Source: an uncultured bacterium (GTDB lineage Bacteria; Actinomycetota; Coriobacteriia; Coriobacteriales; Eggerthellaceae). From it: DNA of 21,194 nt. The translations under genes and the position numbers were made by a program. Below the pieces are notes generated by a model. It was given only the letters and a program-made list of their open reading frames with translations, searched no databases and was not told the DNA's origin. Position 1 is the stretch's first letter, and the number at the start of each line of letters is the position of its first letter. The DNA lies in assembly GCA_905215035.1 (NCBI GenBank), contig CAJMOJ010000035.1:1-21194 (forward strand), written 5' to 3'. Below, piece after piece: positions 16,179-21,194 of the stretch.

Positions 16179-16732
16179 TGGCTGAATATATATCGATATC
16201 AGTATTGAGATGAGTAGTAATAGTTTTGCGCGGCTCGAGATAGGCAAGTTCCATTAAGAAGCCCATTCCCGCTAAGGTAGCGCCACTGCGCTGCACAAGT
16301 TCTGCTTGAGCCAATGCTGTTCCGCCTGTAGCGAGCAGATCATCAACAATAAGGATACGATCATTAGCGTGAATTGCATCCTGATGAATTTGAATAGTTG
16401 CTTGTCCATATTCTAGATCATAGGTTTGATCAAAGGTTTCACGAGGGAGTTTTCCTGGCTTTAGGTGCTGGCACAAAACCAGCACCTAAAGCATACGCAA
16501 CAGGAGCACCCATAATAAAACCACGTGCTTCAGCGCCAAGTACTTTAGTGATGGTTCTATCGCAAAAATGGGATGTGATCGCGTCAACAGCTGCCCTAAA
16601 AGCTAGGGGGTCGCCCATAAGTGGGGTGATGTCTTTAAAGGTTACTTGGTCGACAGGATAGTTGGGAATATCGACAATAAGATCGCTATACTCAAGAAGA
16701 GTGCTCTCAAAGTGGGAGTTTTGTGCATTCAT
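16162..16732 (-). pseudogene. apt: Adenine phosphoribosyltransferase gene interrupted by a one-base frameshift
   Basis: The two halves of APRT lie in different frames. The first frame (ATG 16732, AAGGAAG upstream) gives MNAQNSHFES through the conserved AEARGF and ALGAGFVP, then runs out of homology and stops at TGA 16441-16439. The second frame resumes exactly where expected with KPGKLPRET, YDLEYG and the PRPP-binding motif ILIVDDLLATGGTA, ending at TAG 16162. One extra base near 16465 explains the shift; removed, the product would be 189 residues, normal for APRT (adenine + PRPP to AMP + PPi). The break lies inside a 14-bp perfect inverted repeat. It may be a real mutation, a sequencing error or, less likely, frameshifting. 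The 3' end overlaps the convergent kinase gene by 17 bases. Confidence 0.88.
16458..16492. repeat. 14-bp perfect inverted repeat at the apt frameshift
   Basis: GCTTTAGGTGCTGG (16458-16471) and CCAGCACCTAAAGC (16479-16492) flank a 7-base spacer, CACAAAA. On the coding (minus) strand the first arm encodes the conserved ALGAG; the second arm is where homology is lost and the extra base appears. Confidence 0.95.
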
Positions 16733-16899
16733 ATAGCTTCCTTCTTTGTTGTGGCTGTGTTTTATGGGCGGTCTCATTGTACTTGTTCATTACGTTACAG
16801 CTTATTGTATTGTGTGAACTGCTATGTCTTTGTCATGATACGATGAGATTTACTACTAAGTATACGCATCTTTAAGAGCAAGAAAGCTGTTCAGAGTAT

Positions 16900-17844
16900 A
16901 TGGTTTCTCGACGCAACAATAAGCGAAGGCAAACAATTACAAGAGGGATCTCTCACATTCTCTCTCCAAGTGTCCCTGAGCCAGCTTCTTTTGCTGACAC
17001 TTCTGAACGCTCTGATACCTTGTCACTTACGGGAGAAATACTTTGCAAAACAAAAGGTGATGGGACTCAGGCACAGGAAAGCCAGAAAACTATTGCACGC
17101 AAGACATTTCCTTATCTCTTAGATATTGGTGAGGCGATGCTGGATTCTGGTGCTGATGTTCATACGGTAGAGGAAACGCTTGAGCGTATGGGTAAGGCGT
17201 ATGGTGCTACAACCATGAATGTTCTTGTTATCACGTCTGTTATTGTGGTTACTATGACCCTGTATGATGGAAGTGAGTATACGCTTACCCGACGAGTTCT
17301 AAGTGATGATGGAACTAATTTTTATCAGCTTGAGGCGTTGTCTCGCTTATGCAATCGCTGTTGTGTTGAACCACTTCCTCCGAGAGATTTAAAAAAAGAA
17401 CTTGAACGCATAAAAAAGGTGCCTATTTTGAATGTGGCACTATATGGTGGTGGCCTTTTGTCTACGGGGGGATTGGGTGTCTTTTTTGGCGGTAGTATTT
17501 TGGATGGCGTGGTGAGTGCGTTTTTTGCAATACTGATTTGCTTTGCTCTAAAATATTTACGCCCATTTACTCCTAATGCCATGATCTTTAACTTTGGAGT
17601 ATCGTTTATTGTTGGGCTGCTTATCGTATGCAGCACCCATGTTATTCCAACGATTAATACCGATATGGTTATGATCGGCGACATTATGATTCTTATCCCG
17701 GGTGTTGCTATGACCAATGCGACACGCGATATGCTCTCAGGTGATACTATCTCGGGTGTCATGCGTTTTGTGGAATCTCTTTTGTGGGCCACCTCTCTTG
17801 CTTTTGGCTTTATGGTTGCATTGTGGCTGGGGAGTGTGATGTAG
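16900..17844 (+). CDS. ThrE-type threonine/serine exporter, N-terminal (ThrE/DUF1212) subunit
   Basis: 314 residues. The first ~65 are basic and polar, probably disordered. The ThrE domain follows: the soluble part DIGEAMLDSGADVHTVEETL (75-94), then about five membrane segments (~176-218 as two, 226-246, 257-273, 288-312). The conserved IPGVAMTNATRDMLSGDT (266-283) is characteristic. In Corynebacterium ThrE, which exports threonine and serine, this part and the following one are fused; here they are two genes, as in many Firmicutes and Coriobacteria. ATG 16900 has no strong ribosome site; a start nearer residue 60 is possible but nothing better is visible. Only one base separates its TAG from the ATG of the next gene. 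Confidence 0.9.
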   Translation: MVSRRNNKRRQTITRGISHILSPSVPEPASFADTSERSDTLSLTGEILCKTKGDGTQAQESQKTIARKTFPYLLDIGEAMLDSGADVHTVEETLERMGKAYGATTMNVLVITSVIVVTMTLYDGSEYTLTRRVLSDDGTNFYQLEALSRLCNRCCVEPLPPRDLKKELERIKKVPILNVALYGGGLLSTGGLGVFFGGSILDGVVSAFFAILICFALKYLRPFTPNAMIFNFGVSFIVGLLIVCSTHVIPTINTDMVMIGDIMILIPGVAMTNATRDMLSGDTISGVMRFVESLLWATSLAFGFMVALWLGSVM

Positions 17845-17845
17845 T

Positions 17846-18313
17846 ATGCTTGTTGAGGATATCTTTCAATTGGCAGTAACCTTTGTCGCCTCTTTAGGGT
17901 TCGCCTTATTCTTTAATGTGTACCGATCCCGTATCCTTATTTCATCACTGGGTGGTGTAATGACGTGGGTGGTTTATAAGCTTTGCGTCGTTGGAATTGG
18001 TGGAGTATTTGTTCCGTGCTTGATTGCTTCGGTGTTTGCTGCGTCATATGCTGAGTTATTGGCCTGGCGCTCTAAAGCACCAACACCAGTCTTTTTTATT
18101 ATTTCGGTTATTCCGCTCGTTCCGGGCCGTGTCCTTTTTTATACGATGAGTGAAGCGGTGTCGTTGCAGTGGGAATCATGTGCACACTATGCGGTAACCA
18201 CACTCGAATTTGCTGCTGGAATTGCAGTAGGAATTTGTGTTGTAACCGCGGTGGTGCAAACGTATAGAAATGTACGTATGCGGCTTAAGAAACAGACCGA
18301 CGTATCCCATTAA
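17846..18313 (+). CDS. ThrE-type exporter, C-terminal (ThrE_2/DUF3815) subunit
   Basis: 155 residues, almost wholly hydrophobic, with about four to five membrane segments (~7-24, 30-50, 52-72, 80-102, 118-138) and the conserved IPLVPGR motif (89-95) of the ThrE_2 domain. It should assemble with the product of the preceding gene into the amino-acid exporter in the cytoplasmic membrane. The start ATG follows the previous stop as TAG-T-ATG, with GGGGAG about ten bases upstream inside the previous gene, so translation is coupled. Its TAA overlaps the stop of the convergent kinase gene through a shared TTAA (18310-18313). Confidence 0.9.
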   Translation: MLVEDIFQLAVTFVASLGFALFFNVYRSRILISSLGGVMTWVVYKLCVVGIGGVFVPCLIASVFAASYAELLAWRSKAPTPVFFIISVIPLVPGRVLFYTMSEAVSLQWESCAHYAVTTLEFAAGIAVGICVVTAVVQTYRNVRMRLKKQTDVSH

Positions 18314-20706
18314 GAGTAAGATCTATCTGAAGCATGTCTATCGGTGGTATGCATTGGTTGATGCGATGGGCTTTCTGGTAAATAAAGATCAAGAAGCTGA
18401 GTGAGTTTTTCTAAATTAAGTGGTTTGGTAGTATGCGCTGTAAAGCCTGCGCGTTTAGCGCGTCGCCGGCCTTCTTCAAAAGCATCGGCAGTAACCGCAA
18501 TGATAGGGATATGGGGAGAGTCCGGACGATCCAGCTGTCTGATGGTATTGGCCGCCTCATCGCCATCCATACGAGGCATACGCATGTCCATAATGATGAC
18601 ATCGTAAGTATAGGGATCCGACTGAGCAACAGCGCGAACTGCCTCATCGCCATCAGAAGCTTCATCGAAGCTAAAACCTTGATTACGAAGATATTCATTG
18701 AGGATTTCTCGAGAGAGTATGTCGTCATCAACAACGAGAGCATGATAGCCGACAAAGGATCGTTGTTTTGAATAAGGAACAAGTTTTTTCTCTTGTGCTT
18801 GGCTAGTACAGTCTCCCTTAATGAGTTCAAGGGGAAGAACGACAATAAAACGTGACCCTTTGCCAAGGGTGCTTTCAACCTCAATGGTGCCACCCATAAG
18901 ACTAATGAGTGATTTAGTAATAGTCATACCCAGTCCGGTTCCTTCTATGCGGTGCGGGTATGCTTGTTCATCTCGTTCAAAGGGCTCAAATATCTTGTCC
19001 AAAAAATCAGGATTCATGCCACAGCCTGTATCGATTACTTCACATACGAAAGAAGTGTATCCTTTGGGGGCAAAGACTCGTTCACGCATGACAACGTGAA
19101 CAGTTCCGCCTGAACTCGTGAATTTAAGCGCGTTGCCTATGATATTTACAAGGACTTGTTCGATACGTAGTTTGTCAGCATAAACGTCGAGGTGCGTAAG
19201 TTGATCAGTATCCACGGTAAAGGTAATACCTGCCTTGCGCGATTGCTCCTCAAATAAGAACATAATGCTTTGGCGGAGTTCTAGTAATGAGAAGGGCTCC
19301 TCATTGAGGGTGATCTTGCCTGATTCAATGCGGCTGACATCAAGGATGTCGTTAATGAGGGTGAGTAAATGATGAGATGAAAAGATGATTTTATGGAGGC
19401 AATCTTTGACGCGCTCGGTGTCATTAATGTTATCAAGTGCGATATTGGCAAATCCCGTGATTGAGTTCATAGGAGTGCGGAAATCGTGACTCATGTTAGT
19501 AAGAAAGGTCGATTTTGCTTCGCTCGCGAGTTCTGCAACTTCGAGAGCGGTTTGCAAAAGAGCCTTTTGCTTCATTTGTTCACGAATTTCGCTTGTGGTA
19601 TTGCGGAATGCGACCAAGATAGTGGTGTCATCATGAGGAATGCGTAAGATGCGCGTTTCCATAAATGCTTCACCTTCTTCGGCGATGCAGCGATACGTAA
19701 TAGAATAATCACCCGCACCATCTTTGATCCGTTGTTGGAGTGAGGAGTACTTTAGTTCTTGGAGAAAACGCGGCCGATCACTAGGCTCAACACAGGTTGA
19801 ACAGTATGTTTTAATGAAGGATGAATAACGCGTTCCTTCGGCGCTCATATAGGGATTAGTGTTTTCTTTTTTTGATGGATCAACGCGATAAGGAATAACA
19901 TGATCGCAATCGAGATCAACAAGATAGAGCGCAAAATTCTCTCGTGAGATTGATTCGATGATCTCTAAGCGGCGTTTATTTTCCTCTTCTGCTTTTTTAG
20001 TTCTGGTGATGTTTTCTAAAAGGCCAAAGGTAAAGCGTTGCGTTTGACCAATATGGGTCAAACTAACGCGGAGCCATCGTCCGTCGAGTGCTTTTCGCTC
20101 ATAGAGAATGCTTTTCTTGCCATCAGAATAGTGAAGGGAATCATTTGGTGTTTGCTCACTGGGATTTTCGATTTCAAGAACTTGATTGCCAAATAATTTC
20201 TTGTTGAAATCTTGCAGTGAGAGATAACGTTCATCAAGATGGCAGAGATCGCGTGCAGAAGAGGTAAGAAGCATAACATCAGTGTTGGAATCGTAAAAAA
20301 CAAGGCCTGCCTCTACGCTTTCAAATGAGAGATGTGATTGTGATACCCAAGATGTGACATCTTGAATAGAGAAGGCGCAGTAGGGTGGCTCAAGTGGAAA
20401 AACCGTGACGTGAAAGAACTGTTCAAGAGCGACTGAGACTGATTCAAATTCGCTTGCGACTCCATGGAAGGCCGCCTCATAAAAATAGGTGCGCCAAGCG
20501 TAGTCTCCATCAGGCCAGATCTCATAAAAACCTTTGCCAATAAGTCCTTCAGCAGGAGTGGTCCAAAAGGTCTCCATGGGCTTATTGATGTAGCGGTAAA
20601 TGCAATCAACGGGCTGATTGTTTTCATCAACGGTGACCTCCGCGATGCCAAAAGGCTGCGGTGATTTATCAAAAATGAATTTGCAGTCATCGAGCAAAGT
20701 CTTCAC
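18310..20706 (-). CDS. Cytoplasmic multi-PAS hybrid histidine kinase with C-terminal receiver
   Basis: 798 residues without any membrane segment, so the sensor is intracellular. The N-terminal ~375 residues read as three PAS-like modules (~5-118, ~125-235, ~250-373), the last ending with the AFRNTTSEIREQ turn into a coiled coil. HisKA has H407 in MSHDFRTPMN; the ATPase domain has N-box N525, DTGCGM (559-564) and GTGLGM (589-594). The receiver has the acidic cluster D660-D662, D707, T739 and K761, followed by a short His/Ser-rich tail. No HPt domain. The kinase core and receiver closely resemble those of the membrane kinase at 13566-16178 (shared DAFEE, KPLN), so they are paralogues. GTG 20706 is supported by GGGAG four bases upstream. 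The ligand or cofactor is unknown. Confidence 0.93.
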   Translation of the reverse strand: MKTLLDDCKFIFDKSPQPFGIAEVTVDENNQPVDCIYRYINKPMETFWTTPAEGLIGKGFYEIWPDGDYAWRTYFYEAAFHGVASEFESVSVALEQFFHVTVFPLEPPYCAFSIQDVTSWVSQSHLSFESVEAGLVFYDSNTDVMLLTSSARDLCHLDERYLSLQDFNKKLFGNQVLEIENPSEQTPNDSLHYSDGKKSILYERKALDGRWLRVSLTHIGQTQRFTFGLLENITRTKKAEEENKRRLEIIESISRENFALYLVDLDCDHVIPYRVDPSKKENTNPYMSAEGTRYSSFIKTYCSTCVEPSDRPRFLQELKYSSLQQRIKDGAGDYSITYRCIAEEGEAFMETRILRIPHDDTTILVAFRNTTSEIREQMKQKALLQTALEVAELASEAKSTFLTNMSHDFRTPMNSITGFANIALDNINDTERVKDCLHKIIFSSHHLLTLINDILDVSRIESGKITLNEEPFSLLELRQSIMFLFEEQSRKAGITFTVDTDQLTHLDVYADKLRIEQVLVNIIGNALKFTSSGGTVHVVMRERVFAPKGYTSFVCEVIDTGCGMNPDFLDKIFEPFERDEQAYPHRIEGTGLGMTITKSLISLMGGTIEVESTLGKGSRFIVVLPLELIKGDCTSQAQEKKLVPYSKQRSFVGYHALVVDDDILSREILNEYLRNQGFSFDEASDGDEAVRAVAQSDPYTYDVIIMDMRMPRMDGDEAANTIRQLDRPDSPHIPIIAVTADAFEEGRRRAKRAGFTAHTTKPLNLEKLTQLLDLYLPESPSHQPMHTTDRHASDRSYS

Positions 20707-20753
20707 GAGACTCCCTTTCTCGATTATGAGTCGAATTGAAAATCACGACTTCT

Positions 20754-20762
20754 ACTATATCA
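20754..20762 (-). promoter_or_regulatory. Possible extended -10 for the PAS kinase gene
   Basis: On the minus strand TGA-TATAGT reads as an extended -10 (TGn followed by a 5/6 match). It would start transcription about 40 bases before GTG 20706. No good -35 is seen at the usual distance, which extended -10 promoters can do without. Confidence 0.4.
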
Positions 20763-20810
20763 GGTTGGGCTACAAAAAAGCAGTCTTGAAATGTAATGTC
20801 GTTTTGGCTT

Positions 20811-20882
20811 TATACGCCACCGGGCTTGTGATCGTTCATTAAAACCTGACTTTTTACTGACATGTAGTTAAGTTGGCGTATA
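20811..20882. repeat. 9-bp inverted repeat in the divergent kinase/uppP promoter gap
   Basis: TATACGCCA (20811-20819) and TGGCGTATA (20874-20882) are perfect inverted copies 63 bp apart centre to centre. The right arm overlaps the uppP -10; the left arm, read on the minus strand, is followed by AA to give TATAAA, a -10-like sequence facing the kinase gene. Confidence 0.6.
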
Positions 20883-20884
20883 GT
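20857..20884 (+). promoter_or_regulatory. Promoter of uppP
   Basis: CTGACA (20857-20862, 5/6 match to TTGACA), 16-base spacer, TATAGT (20879-20884, 5/6 match to TATAAT). Transcription would begin near 20891, giving a short leader to GTG 20928. Confidence 0.55.
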
Positions 20885-20927
20885 TAAACCGTTTGTAGGG
20901 TTGAAAAGTAACAAAGGATGATCCGCA

Positions 20928-21194
20928 GTGCTACTTGAAGCGTTAAAAGCATTGGTAATTGGTGTTGTTGAAGGTATTACAGAATGGTTACCCATTTCTT
21001 CAACTGGCCACATGATTTTAGTTGATGAATTTATTAAGCTTGATGTTTCGGATCAATTTCTTGCGCTATTTCTTGTAGTTATTCAAATTGGCGCAATCCT
21101 CGCTGTTATTTTGTTGTACTTTCATAAACTCAATCCATTTTCATCTAAAAAAACTGCGTTAGAGCGTAAAAGTACCTGGCGTTTATGGGGTATG
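20928..21194 (+). CDS. uppP: Undecaprenyl-diphosphatase, N-terminal part (runs off right edge)
   Basis: Eighty-nine codons are visible from GTG 20928, which has AAAGGA nine bases upstream. The N-terminus carries the UppP/BacA signature: E15 and E19 in VVEGITEWLPISSTGH (13-28), then S24-S25-T-G-H28, followed by a membrane helix at ~46-64 with FLVVIQIGAILAV. The enzyme dephosphorylates undecaprenyl diphosphate to recycle the lipid carrier of peptidoglycan synthesis and confers bacitracin tolerance. The full protein is normally about 260-280 residues, so roughly a third is present. It is divergent from the PAS kinase gene, with its own promoter. Confidence 0.95.
   Translation, partial: MLLEALKALVIGVVEGITEWLPISSTGHMILVDEFIKLDVSDQFLALFLVVIQIGAILAVILLYFHKLNPFSSKKTALERKSTWRLWGM

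Noticed and set aside
16162..16485. Second half of apt as an independent 107-residue gene starting at GTG 16485
   Set aside because: There is no ribosome site, its first eight codons lie within the inverted repeat and lack homology, and the rest is the missing C-terminal half of APRT.
16440..16495. Programmed ribosomal frameshifting in apt
   Set aside because: The hairpin spans the shift site rather than lying downstream, no recognised slippery sequence is present, and APRT is not known for recoding. Kept only as a minor alternative.
1..21194. Mobile elements, CRISPR arrays, phage genes, tRNA or rRNA
   Set aside because: No transposase, integrase, regularly spaced repeats, attachment-like duplications or structured RNA genes were seen on reading both strands.

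Overview
The window looks like chromosomal DNA from a low-to-mid GC, single-membrane bacterium. Protein-coding density is high, GTG and TTG starts are common, a lipoprotein signal peptide of Gram-positive type is present, and a HelD-type RNA polymerase recycling helicase and a split ThrE exporter are encoded. The mix of hybrid histidine kinases, an orphan LytTR regulator and split ThrE would fit a Coriobacteriia-type actinomycete (Atopobium/Lancefieldella/Cryptobacterium neighbourhood), but this is a guess from gene content; no rRNA or tRNA is present to test it. I see no phage, transposon, CRISPR array or other mobile element. No gap between genes exceeds about 270 bases.

Layout. 1-193: start of an unrecognised Ser/Gln/Pro-rich protein running off the left edge (minus). 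454-3197: ABC exporter followed by a short-chain dehydrogenase (minus, probable operon). 3305-4093: nitrilase-family amidase (plus), closed by a clean bidirectional terminator. 4210-5401: secreted NlpC/P60 peptidase and a small thioredoxin-like protein (minus), separated by a regulatory region with PhoB-like direct repeats. 5463-6217: a tiny lipoprotein-like ORF and an HdeD-family membrane protein (plus). 6349-6906: DJ-1 family protein (minus). 7190-7915: LytTR regulator with a degenerate receiver (plus). 7912-11863: ackA, helD and a HIT protein (minus; ackA and helD are translationally coupled). 12055-16178: sugar-type solute-binding lipoprotein followed by a membrane hybrid histidine kinase (plus). 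16162-16732: adenine phosphoribosyltransferase, broken by a one-base frameshift at a perfect 14-bp inverted repeat (minus). 16900-18313: the two halves of a ThrE-type threonine/serine exporter (plus). 18310-20706: soluble multi-PAS hybrid histidine kinase (minus). 20928-end: start of uppP (plus).

How it fits together. The most coherent functional block is sensory: an orphan binding lipoprotein beside a kinase with a large extracytoplasmic domain, a second, related cytoplasmic hybrid kinase, and a LytTR regulator whose receiver has lost its phosphorylation residues. Neither hybrid kinase carries an HPt domain and no HPt or DNA-binding partner lies in the window, so the phosphorelays must be completed elsewhere. 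The rest is ordinary housekeeping and envelope biology (ackA, HIT, apt, uppP, NlpC/P60). The features I would look at first are the apt frameshift and its inverted repeat, the binding-protein/kinase pair, and the pseudo-receiver LytTR protein.
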